The notes under the pieces are model-generated. The model was not told the origin of the DNA and did no database searches. It worked only from the letters and a program-made list of their open reading frames with translations. From assembly GCA_030062745.1 (NCBI GenBank), contig CP099848.1, positions 12,561,568 to 12,625,567 on the forward strand: 64,000 nucleotides of DNA. Reading direction: 5' to 3'. The position numbers were made by a program, and so were the translations under genes. This DNA is from Capitulum mitella (Eukaryota > Arthropoda > Thecostraca > Pollicipedomorpha > Pollicipedidae). This document shows, piece by piece, positions 22,981 through 35,300 of this stretch (position 1 is the stretch's first letter; every line of letters begins with the position of its first letter).

Positions 22981-25900
22981 TTGGGACATATGCAACTTTT
23001 CATGTGATAACGAATGGCCAAAAAGTTGTAGATTTCCGTTGATCAAAATAAAATGGGCTAAATCCTCTGAGAAACCCACATTTGGGGGGGCTTATGTTGC
23101 TGGGGCCTCGGCTCGGCCCCCCAGTCATTTACATAAATCAACACACCTTATGTCAAGCTAGGCCATATGACAACACAAATTTAACTTCGATCTTGACTGA
23201 ACTTTACAAAAACGAAAGAGGACAAAGCATTGTCCGTTCCCCAGCGCACCTGGGCTGTGCGCGCCATGTAAAATTCGTTAATGACATTGACGAAAACGGG
23301 ACAGTGTCAGGGGTGTCTGTTTATGCTCTTATGCGGGGGTCATGTGGTTTTGGCCCCGGTCCCAGTATGGTTTTCTGTCGTTCCAAATGTGATTTCGCCC
23401 CCAAAGGTTTTCCGATAATTCTAACAAGGAAAATATGGTTCGCGATTTGATGAATTATGTCCAAAAAATGAACGTAAAAATTTGCCGGGGCGAAAATAAT
23501 GTCGGATAAATTTGTCGAAAAACTCAATATCGGGAAGGACTGGGTTGTCGGGCCGTCGCCTCCCCCCCCCCCCCAATCATTTGCACAAAACGACGCCCCT
23601 GGACAGTGCTGCTGAGCTCAACACACTGAGCTTTGCGTTCGGAAAATCTCGCGCAGTACAACGCTATCCGGATGCGTTTCGAAAGCATTCTTTTTTCAAA
23701 GCGACGCGTACTTTCAGCTGAGCGTTCCGCAGGGCGTTGACCGGAGATCGTCGTTGCGTCTCCATGGAGTGCCGCAAGGCCTACCGAGTCGGAGCGGCAG
23801 CCCGCGCCGGCCCGCTGAGGCAGCTCGTAGTACGAGACGATCGCTTGTTAGTGGCTTATTAGAGGTCTCGCCAGGGTGCTTCCAGAATCACTTAGAATTT
23901 CCCGGAAAAATCCGGGAGACGGTGCTTAGAAACAGGGGAATTCGAGCCACCTGCTGCTTTGTAGCATGACTGTTCATTGTTTTCTGGCTCAATTTATCTG
24001 CAAACGCCGATTTGAAATATATCTATATAATATGGATTCCACTGTCTCTATGCAGCGTCTCGGGAGTTGGTTTCTGGTAACATTTGATATGTGTTTTGAA
24101 AACAGAAATCATTGTGTTAACGTTAAAGCGCTCTTTGTTTACTCCAGCCTTTGCGTTTCCGGGACAATAAAATTTAATAACTAAACATATCTGTACAAAA
24201 CTAAATGCAATATATAAATCAATATACTGCGTTTTGTTTTGTACATTCATTTATATATTGCAAATGCAATATATAAATCAATCAATTGTAATATAAAAAT
24301 TTGCAAACGTAAATTTGTATATTGCAAACAGATATCAAATCTTAAATCTTATATCTTTATTATCTTGTACATTACAAATACCCCACCACACACACATACA
24401 CATATCCGCAGATATTTGGCACACTCTGCCCTTCCGGGAACGGAGCCATCGCCTCCGCCATCCCCAGGCGGGCCATCATGCAGGTCTCATAATTAACCCA
24501 ATCAACCGATTGACGGCGGCAATTTGAGGAGACGAACGACACCGTCCGGATGGCATGCAGGCGCTCGCAGTTCTCGGCACTGGCTCGGCCGCTGCCGTCG
24601 CCCAGCATCAGTGGGCCGTTGTCGTTAGTCGAGCCAATCGCTGGAACACCGCACGGGGCTGGGCGTGGACGGCCGCAGGCGCTGATTTTCGGTGTATGAG
24701 TGCCGGGGTTTTACGGACCGTCGTTCATATCACGCGTGATGTCTTCAGTGTTTGGCCCTGCTCGCCTAACAGTGTCATAGGCCACGCGTCAAGATTCTGT
24801 TCTGAGGAGAAATTCGTGTCACTCATACGTTTCCCCTAACCTTATTCCCGCGCACATATAATAAAACAATTACGAAAACGAATAATAGGAATATGATATA
24901 CGAATATATATTTCCGTATAGGGGGCTTATTTGCCCCCCCACCGAGATCTTGAGAACTACCCGTCAGATTTGATCGCAACAAACGACAATCGAGTCGATA
25001 TGAGGTAAACTACGTTTTCATTAGAAGTTTTGAAAGTATTCCAACAGGTGGACACAAGAGCAAAGTCAGAAAGGAGATGTTTTAATTTACTGTCACTCTG
25101 AGATGTTTATGGGCCGATTTTCATGAAACTGGCTTACATCGATAGCAAATCGAGCTTTTCTCTTTCGCTCATACGTTGGGAATTTGACAAAAAAATTCAT
25201 ACGCTTTCAAGGGTTGGTAGTGCTTTTTGTCCGAATTAACATAAATTCTGTTTTTAGTTTTTAATAGTCACTTTATACATAAAAGTTTAATACAAATTGC
25301 AATAAACTGTTTGTATAATGTTGGCATAACCGGCGCAAGAGGCATGAAAAAGGGACCTTTCATGGTTGCAAGCTCATCAGGTTTTACCTCAAATGATCCC
25401 GAATGATCTCACATCAACATGGATCTTGGACTCGTTTTGTGGAGTTTTAAAATGATTTCAATCATTCGATTCGACTATATTTCTAAAAGTCTTGATTCTG
25501 ACCGTCGTGATATCGGATGGGGGCTAGGGCAATTTAGATCATAGTTCTGTAACCGAGTCTGATGTCGACCTAAAACCTGACAAGCAAGTAGAGAACACTT
25601 TGTAGCGTCATATTAGTTTGAATTTCTGATGTTGAATATGAGCGTCAAAGCATATTTACATGGAACCAAAGTCTGATTGCTGACCTTGATCTTGCCGTGA
25701 GGAGTATTCTTACGTCAAGAAAACTATTTTCGCATGTTTGCTCAGTTATTCAGCTATATAGTTATGTTAAGTTGTAAGTTCTACCTTAAAAACTCTGTTT
25801 TTGACAGCCATCTTCGGTGCATCTTGCATTACATACGTTGTTTCGTTTTTCTTTGTGTTTGTTCATATTATGTATATTTCATTGGCGAGCGAGGCACCAT

Positions 25901-28900
25901 GGATATAAAACATAAACTCTTGGTTTTGTACCAATTCCGTACCAGTCATGCTTTTGTCAACGCGGTGAAAAAACCGCGATGATGGCCGGCACTTGTGCTT
26001 GTGGCGATGTAGTTGGTGGTTACGAAGTGATTGGCCACCTCAGGTGTGCTCTGTTTCGTGAATGTGAGAGATGACTAACATGCATCGAAGAAAGAGCACT
26101 TCCCATCTCTATGCAACCAAGTTGCGTAACAAATACGTATTTGTTATGAAAATGGTTGTGTTGTGTTTGAATTTGCATGTCGTTTGTCAGGCTTTATTTG
26201 GATTTACATTTGAACTGAATGTTTTTACGTGAATTTGAAATAATTGTTGAAACACTTTACTAACGCACAACAGGACAGGACGGAAAACCAAATGTAGAGG
26301 AGGCAAGATTTCCAACAATGCCCGAAAGCCTCACACTGCTTCCGTTTTCGACCAGCCAACCCGACGTTTGAAAAGTTAGCTGCCCTCCACCAGCCAGGGG
26401 GATTTTTTTACAATTTTTCCGACCTTGCGGTGCTGGCGGGCCGCGGCCGCCAGCCTGACCGTCTGGCGGCGCCCTCTGAACTGGGCCCCGTCACGCAGCC
26501 GGTGGCCTCATCTCGCGCCAAATTGGGCTCGTGCCGGAATGTGCGGTAGTCGGCGGCGCGCGCGCTGACACCGCCGGCCGCGGTCCGGCCGCCTGATGAC
26601 ATGGTCACCGCATTCCTGACCCCGCATGACCGCGACTGATCGCCTCGGAGCGTTCTCGGTGACCGAAGTGCTGGCGCCGCGGGCCAGGGCGTGCCTCGAC
26701 CCGGGCCTGGTAGGTTTCCAGTAAGCCCGAGGCACGGGTTTGTTTACCGAATTCTCGCAGCACGCCTTATTCATCCCGGGGCCGTATTCTGGGCGCATGG
26801 CCGCTTTGATGGCGGGAGAATTTTCCTTCATAGCGCGGTGCACTATGGAGCCGTGCGCCCATCACGAGACGCTCCAAGAGCAAAACACGATCATCTTTGG
26901 CAAACAGGAGCATTTGGACAGCCTGTTGTTTTATGATGCGTTTCTCCTTTCTTAATTACAAAGTCCCTAAATGGAGGTCATTTGTAGTGCAGCATACTTT
27001 ACTAGGAAAGAGACGTTTGTTAGCTGTTCACTGTGGCGCACGGCATGCACGCTGCTTGTTGTAAAGCTATGGCGCTGAGCGGGATCGTTACGTATGACGT
27101 GGGCTTCCATGTCGGACAGCCGGGCCGTGCTGGAGACATATAAGTCGGAGGAGTACGATTTCCTGGGGCCGCCGAGACCCAGCCTGGTCCTGTGCGTCGC
27201 TCTCGTCTACACCGTGCTCTACATGTGCCTCTTCAAGGGCATCAAATCTTCAGGCGAGTGCGGTAAAGCTAACTGGATGCCTTGTTTCAGTGGCGGCTGC
27301 TTACGTTCTAGTGCTGCCCACTAAGTGCACACTCACCGGCGGGAAATGAACTTATCGGTACCTGCCAAAATAATCAGAATAGTAATGGAATGTGAATGGT
27401 GTCAAGTGAGATCAGCCATCTTTCTGATAATCCTTGCTTAGCGATAGCGGCAACACATGTGGCTAGTTTGCAAATACCAGTTCTTAGCACGCAGTACGTT
27501 GCAATAATGCGAGCTATTGGCCGTGGAAATGCAGCCGTAAAATCCCCCTGAGAAACGGAAGATGATCATCGTCACCGTCGGTTGCGGCTGACCTGTTCCC
27601 CCGGCACGCCGCAGGGCGCGTGGTGTGGATCACGGCTCTCATGCCGTACGTCATCATCATCATCCTGCTGTTGCGAGGCGTGGTGCTGCCGGGCGCCGCC
27701 GAGGGCGTCAGGTTCTACCTCCAGCCGGACCTCAGCCAGCTCGCCAACATGCAGGCGAGTTCTGCCGCCGGCGGCTGGTGGTGCGCAGCGTATCTGAGGC
27801 AAGATGGCCGTGGCCAGGGGCTGCGGCACGGTGACGATCTGTGGGACTCAGCTACCGTTGCTGCAGAGGGCATGTCGCAACGCCATGCTGGGCTTATTGC
27901 TGTTAATGGTGCGTGTTGCTTCGTGAACTCAAGCCCTCCTCTGTCGCACGTCTACAAGTGAGATCGACAGCAGTCTGGCGTCACTGTCGAACATTATGAA
28001 TATGTCATATGAAGGTATCATAAGCTTATCCTTCCCGAGGGCGTTGCTGGAAGGATTCTTCTATTGTTTCCCTGTGGTTCTTCATTTTCCGCCGTGCAAA
28101 ACAGTTTCCAAGCAATGCTGCGAAACTGGTCCATGACTAAGTTTGGCCTTTTACCTCCACGAACTATTGTTTTGGTTTCAACACGCACTCGTCTTTGTTA
28201 TCCTCAGACGTAAGATCTGGTGCTATGCGATGCATGTCAGCCATGTCTGTTTTGGCCTAAATGTAAAACATATATAAGTCGTCGACTGATGATTCGTTTC
28301 CAATGTGAGACGGACCAAATCCATAGCCAAAGAAGGGTACACCCACAGTTATATGCTCATCCACAGACAAGGCTTTGAGAGCGACAGGGGAAACGAGCAT
28401 GAATCTAGGAGAAAAATATTTCCCGGACATTCCTAGAAGGTGCGCTTCAGGCGAACGTTTGGAGAAGTGGGATGAAAGTACGAAGTACGCGGTCTTCCTT
28501 GGAGAATGTTATCGCTTTCAGATCCATAGAGAATAAGACGCTTCAGGAGAAACTTTTCATCGGCCCAAAACCGACGGTTGACGTGTGCATTTCTAGCAAG
28601 GACGCACACATGCTTGAATCTCCTAGATTCCTGTTCGGATTTGTTTTTGTTTGTGCGATGCTCTAAGGGCATTGTTCATAGGTAACTACATCATTGCGAG
28701 CACACTCTTCTTTGACCCTGGATGTGGTCACAGCTACATTATAAACTGTCCACCAAACGTGGACTCCTCTAAAAACGTTAACAAACGCCTAGAAAAAGAG
28801 GCAACATACTACGACATGCACGAAATAAAAAAACGACAAAAAGCCCAGGAGTTCTGCCTACATACCAAATAAAAAACAAAAAAAATCATCACCTCCCTCT

Positions 28901-31900
28901 CCCAGGTTGTCCTCTGGACAAACGGTAACCCTATGGGCGGGACGCTTCTTCAGGTTTGGAACGATGCGGCCGTTCAGATTTTGTTCTCGGTCGGAGCCGG
29001 CTTTGGTGTCCACCTCACCTACGCCAGCTACAACGAGTTCAACAACAACTGCTACAGGTGGGAGGTCGTCGGTCACAAGGAACAAATGGGCTTCTTTCCC
29101 GTGATGGATTCTCAAATGGCTAAAATCTCAAAAATGTGTGTGTCTGGGGAAGGGGCATGTTGAGCTGCACGATGTGCCTCGAGTTTTATGCTGATTCGAT
29201 ATCGTATAATGTCTTAGATCGGGCTCTCATGGAGTTACAAGGTTCGACGAAGTCATAACTATACAAGACTAAAGTTAAACTAGGATTGTTCATCAGTCTG
29301 TTTTCTTGAAACAAGAAATGCGAGACGATTTCCTGAAGAAAAAAATGTTTGATTTTCTGTAAGCCACACAAATGTCAGGGCACTATTCGTGGAAAGCTAG
29401 AAGTTACATTATTCATGGAAAACAAACCGGGCGGAAATGCTGAAATAAAAACGGATGGTTGACTTCGGAGCCGGTCTTTAACATTTCCCCAGTTCCCGGT
29501 TCTTTTCGGCGAGAGATTACCTGAAGCAGGTTTCACTGCAAGATATTGATGATTATGGTTCGGAAATTTCCGTTTTTAGACGAAAGTGTTGGGCATAGAT
29601 TGTCAACGCACATAAACTTCATGACGACACGCCCACTGCGTTGTTGTTGTGGAGTAGGGCTACTCATCTTTCAGTAATTTCCGAAAATCATATTTTTCAG
29701 AACTTTTTCTGTTTTTTGGCCTAATACAACTATAACAACACCAGTTTTACCGAGGCAAAAGTATTTTTAGTGGTCGCTCAAAGAGAGTGAAGAGTTCAGC
29801 TTTTCGAGAAAAACAGTCTATTTTCGATGGTTTTCGCTAAGCATTCTAAAACCTGATTAAAAAACGAGAATGTGTCGTTTTTATAATTTTCACCAGCTGC
29901 CGAGAAACACCTCGGTTTAAATTTATCTGAACTGATAAATATTCAGAGGCCCCGGATCCACTCTGAAGAGTAGTTTCCATGATGAGCATTGTCATTGGCT
30001 GCGGAATGGATAGCAAGTCCCCTCGTCCCTAGCATTCTTGGCATCGTAATTCCCGCGTCCTCTCTCAATGCGCGATAATAAGGTGTTTCTTACGAATATG
30101 TATAGATTGATAGATAGATGGATAGATAGATAGACAGATAGATAGATTGGTAGATAGATAGATAGACAGATAGATAGATAGATGCAGATATAGTAAACTG
30201 GTCCCAGTACTACAGAAAAATTACGGTGTAAACTTTTCCATAGTACTTGTTCATTGACTGCTACATCTTTGGGAGGAAATCATGCGTGTAAAATAAGGCC
30301 TTCATTCAATATCTTCAATCACTGTCAAACGAAGGGTAAAGTCACTGGGTCATACAGTGTGCGGCATTAAACCGTCGGCTGGATTTTCTCTTGATTCTGA
30401 TGACATTTTTGCGTGATTTTATGCCTTCCAAGCCAATTTAAATCAAGAAAGACTGTTCTATCTACCTCCGGCAACAGCTCTATTCTCTAGGGACATCATC
30501 CCTGGGAGATACGGTCAACAGTCTTCAGAGTATAAAAGGGTTCCAAACATGTATTTTGCGGTCCAGTCTTTTAAAACATGAATACAATAAGCATAAAATG
30601 TACATCATTGACCTACTATTGACATACCGGATCGAAAGACATCTCACATGGCCTGTCTCAGGTTATAGGTCGTTGACTCTGTCGGCGGCAGCACGGTTAG
30701 GTGGAAATGATACTGCCCCCCCCCCCCCACCCCCCCCGCTTTGTGGTCTCGGGATACCTGCGACGGCGCCATTCGACGACTTGTAGCAGGCACTGGTTTT
30801 GCCTTTCATCCTGTCAGGACCTCGCTGTATGTTTGGAGCCACGCTTCACTAGATGAGGTCTTTCACCACCGCGATCCACACACGCGGTGGTGAAAGACTT
30901 GGCGTCCATTGGCGTTCTTGAAGTCAGATGCTATCTTACAGTCAGCGGAATCAGCAACTAGGAAGTCTGTATTGACCGCGTAGACCTTCAAAATCTTCAC
31001 CGTCTTCGGTGTGATAAAGTCTGCGATAGCCTTCCTAGCAAGAACCTCCTTGGTCGCGAGATCCACCTGCGCAAGCTGGGACGGATTCTCCGATCCGTGT
31101 TCCTTGAGTGCCGCGACCATCCTCCTCTTCATCTCACACGACTCGTCCTCGTCGAAGAACGACAGACCAGCAGTTCTTCGTTAAGGTACCGAAGTTTTAT
31201 TGGCGAACTTCTTGGAGGTCGCTTTCGAGACTTCGGCATGAGTGTAGCTGGTCAAGCTCTGTAGGAGGGCCAGGTTTACACCGGAGCTTTGACCGCCGAT
31301 GGAGCGCAGACCCATGCCCTAACGTACAGAACACCGATGAAAGAGACGCAGCGCTGAATTCCTCCAATCCGCTGAGACCAGGGACAACTGATCGCGGAAC
31401 AAGAAGAGATCTTGATCCCATAGATCGTGCGTCCTACCCATCTGGCACGGTGGAGGGCGCCTGGTTGCAGAAACTTGACTCCCCACGAAGGCTCCTCGCC
31501 AAAGAGAATGACCGTAAGCTCCGCGAACTCACGATAATCATCGCGTGGCTGGGTTTTGGCCAGCTTCCTGCGGCGGGTGGCGACGATACGACCTTTGGAG
31601 GAGCGAGACGTCTCCGCCACTGCTAGCTCCAGGTCTTCGCACGTCATACGTTCAACTTGTTCCAATCAATGTGCCACTATCTCTTCTTCAAGTGCTTGAA
31701 CAAGAGGGTCTCTGGTCCCGAATACGGATTGAAGCGCACGGAGAAAGCCGCCTCTGTCACCAGTTCTAAGATGTGATAACGATAAGCGAAGTGCAGGGCT
31801 GTCGCCCACCAAACTTTTGTTGAAGAAACGTGCACGCTGCTTGTCCAATGTTGCTGGAAATGATGTTGAAGCCCATTCCGATGGCCTAACCGAAACCTAT

Positions 31901-32291
31901 CGGTTTTCCAGCAGCGTCGGCTGTCGCTGCACCAGTTCCACTTGCGAGCGTCGGAACACCAAGGAGCTTGACGACACCTCCTGGACTGGTTACAATGACA
32001 GGGAGTCGATCCAACTCCTTTCCATCGTCGGGTTTCCACCAACAGCTTGCCGTCCCAGAGGACCACCGGGTTGGGTGGCGAGGAAAAAGAATGTCGGATT
32101 TCGTCTTCAGTGGCTGTCCTCTGCGAAACACGATCGCCTGATCGAGCTCCTGTTGACAGCCAGTCCAGAGGAGCCGTGGCCGTGGGTCGAGGCCATCGCC
32201 GGTAGGAGGTGGCCTGCAGAGCTATCATTGAGCTTCGAAGCCTGTTGCCAGACCAGCAATGGCGATTTTCTTGGTTCTCCTGCAGGCCCGC

Positions 32292-32340
<49 letters not shown>

Positions 32341-35300
32341 TGTTTCTATTACGCATTAGGTCAGGAAGCGAGACTGCGGTGCCAAGAGTGTTAGGGACAC
32401 GGGGACTTGTTACATAGTCGGCAGCCAATGACAATGCACTTCATAAAACCTCTACTCTTAAGTGGATTCAGGGCCCGTAAATGTTCACCAATTCCAGCAA
32501 ATTTAATAGCAATTTGTTCCTTTACAACTCAAAAACACCACCAAAGTAATACATTTCTGTTCTGACATGAAGTTAAAAAATCAGCAGCAAAACAAAACTT
32601 TACAATAAACCGTTTTTTTTTAGAAACTGATGTTTTCAATCGCTCCGCGCGAACCATAAAATAATTGTATTTTGCTAAAGTTGGCTTCGGTATTGCCGTA
32701 TTAAACTAAATAATAAGAAAAAATTCTGAAAAAAACGATTTTGAAAACTTGCTGAAAAGTCAGCAACCCTACTGTGAAGGCACTAGTTCTACAAGTGAAG
32801 ACACCGAATTCATGAAAACTACGTCATGCGAATGAGAAGATATTCAAGATTACCAATAAGCTGTTTGGATTTCAGGGACTGTCTTATTGCTACGGCGGTC
32901 AACTCCATGACGTCATTCCTGTCTGGTTTCGTCATTTTCATCTACTTGGGCTTCATGAGCTTTCAGCGTGGAGTGCCCATTAAGGAAGTAGCCACGGAAG
33001 GTAACTAAAGAAATGGTTCACGAGTTTCTTGTTTCCGCTGCGCGCGGGTCATCAGCTGTTTGCGATAGTGCTTTAATGGGATATCTTATCTGCAGCAAAT
33101 TTTAACTCATTGTTAATGATATGGACTACGCGATTATCAGCTTCGAAGGCTGACGTGGGGAAGACAGCTTTAATGTGACGTCCTCTAACTTCGTTCACAA
33201 GTCGACTGCAAAAGACCGTGTGTTCTACTGACAACTGTCCGAAATCGTAACTTTTATAGTCACTTTTCACCAGATGTACTGTGTTCTCATATGTATTCTC
33301 TTAGATTTACACTGGATCGTATCGTATATTGGAACGCAATTTCATATCTGTTCTTGTCTCATTTTGCCTTCTTAGCTCTTCTCGGCCTTGTTTTACAGTG
33401 CAATGTAATGTTTTCATGTTTTAAAGGAATTTCAAGTGTTCAGAATATGCTATTGTTTTTATATCACTGACTTCGCCGGTAAGTGGAGAATACGCTGTGG
33501 GCGATGGAAAAAGTAAATAAATAGACACATAAGAAAATAAACGTCCTGAACGTTCCCATCAGCCGCCAGAACTCTGGGAACAGCTCTGGTATATGAAAAC
33601 GTTTTCTTCTGGGGCAAGGACGTCAAATGCTTTCTAATTTCTTGGATGCCTTGCGAACACGCGAAGCAGCGTCGAGCTCATCAACCACGTACTTTCTCAG
33701 TAGGCGCGTACCATAAATTCAGACGTAGGGCATTCTTGGCGGAACTGTCGGCTGGTTTTGAGCCGCATCTTACCATATCACCATTAGTTCGAGCCCTGTT
33801 GGTATATAAATAGCGTCATACCATTAGTTCGAGCCTTGTTCTCCAGCTACTGACTGCTCCCTGCGCCTGACACGGCTCCTCCCATCCGCAAATGATCCGC
33901 ATTCTAGTGTATATGGAATACCACAGACCACACCACCGTTTACCAGCCGTATGGTCGCCGACGCGTGTGTCGCACGCCTCGAAATAGTCATGTCTATGGC
34001 GGCACAGACCCCACACCCCGCCCGTACCGGGCGTTCCGCACAGCTGGCGTCTGGAGAGGTGCGGACTTGGCTGTACGGTCGCCGCCCGGCCGGACGAGAG
34101 TGCCGTGCCGTGCGGACCGCCACTGACACCGGCCGCCCGCGGCGGCGGCAGGACCCGGTCTGGTGTTCCAGGTCTACCCGGAGGCGATCGCCACGCTGCC
34201 CTACCCGCAGCTCTGGGCGGTGCTCTTCTTCAGCATGCTCATCATGCTGGGCATCGACAGCGGCGTGAGTGACGTCACAACAGTGGGCGTGCGGCCGGCG
34301 CCGCCGGGAGGGCATGTCGCGGAGATCCGGTCCGGCTAATTAATTGGAGGTGGCGGTGCGTTCGGCTGCGGCTGATTGGGTTACGGCTGCTGGGAACTAG
34401 CACATGCGTAGGCCTTTGCTAAGTATAAATCCGTAAGGTTTTTGTCCGGTGCGTCGGTTTCGTCGGTACTTCAAATGCTGTTTCCGCATTTGAGCTGAAG
34501 GTGAAAAAGTTTCACCGAGGGATCACACTATCTTCGGTGGTCTTAGCAAATGTCTACAAAATGTAGATTTGTTTTGCCATTTATCTCGCGAATAGTGTCA
34601 AGATGTCAGTCATTTTAATAACGTACAGAAATCAAATCCAACCGGCATGTAATTGAGCATTTGACTTTTTTGGAAAAAGAAGACAGACCATCATTGGAAT
34701 CCCGAACACGGGACAATCGGCCTCTGACTGTATCTCAGGCGTACTGGACAGACACTGGCATCCACTGTCCACTGTCGCAGCCTGTCTCACGTCGGTTGTC
34801 GCGCTGAAGCAGCTGCGCTCTTTACGCTCAACCTCTGTATATGGTTTTCTTGTATGTTAAACTTTGAACAACACACCCTGGACGACGGCTGGAAAAGGAC
34901 CACGTCGTTGTTTCGACCTTGCTGACTGTTGTTAACCGCAATGGAAAAGCTAACCTGCGTCGTTTGACACCAGGGAATAGCTACGCTAATCAACACGGAT
35001 ATGCATAAGCACCGGCGCAACCAAAGGGGGGGGGGGGTGGGGCCCCTCTCCGCCTGCCTCAAGCCCGCATTTTTTGTGAAAATCATTGTGCGTCGTCTTC
35101 CCAATAGGCGGTTTTCGTATGATGTCAGTTCACAATGAGTTCCGCCCCTCCCACCTCCCAAGAAAATCCCGGCTGCATCCCTGTGCATAAGCCAAGAAGG
35201 ACCGTTTCAGATTTAGTTTCCTGATGAACAGACTTTTCTCTTCCAGCTGGCCACACATTCAGTTGAACTGTTCCCGATTTGCCCTCCAGATGGGAGGCCT

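Larger units (their letters stand above)
21327..27119. other. Large intron 3
   Basis: No coding region is supported. It holds (CA)n/(TA)n microsatellites at 22,894-22,980, a G- and C-run-bordered repeat-like stretch at about 23,085-23,605, a decayed TTAA-family element at 24,838-25,820 and a GC-rich patch at 26,430-26,710 without a convincing exon. Confidence 0.5.

Noticed and set aside
27755..27961. Open frame continuing past exon 5 ([18 protein letters not shown]), also present in the duplicate
   Set aside because: Family alignment requires the splice at 27,754. The continuation matches no SLC6 sequence, and its similarity to the duplicate is explained by the segmental duplication.
30084..30200. 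Evenly spaced GATA repeats that could look like a CRISPR-type array
   Set aside because: Simple tetranucleotide microsatellite in a eukaryotic intron; no repeat-spacer structure.
33786..33840. GTTCGAGCC motifs (two copies) and TATATAAATAG, suggestive of a tRNA or promoter
   Set aside because: No tRNA fold surrounds them. The doubling is a short local duplication with an insert, absent in the paralogous block at 59,780.
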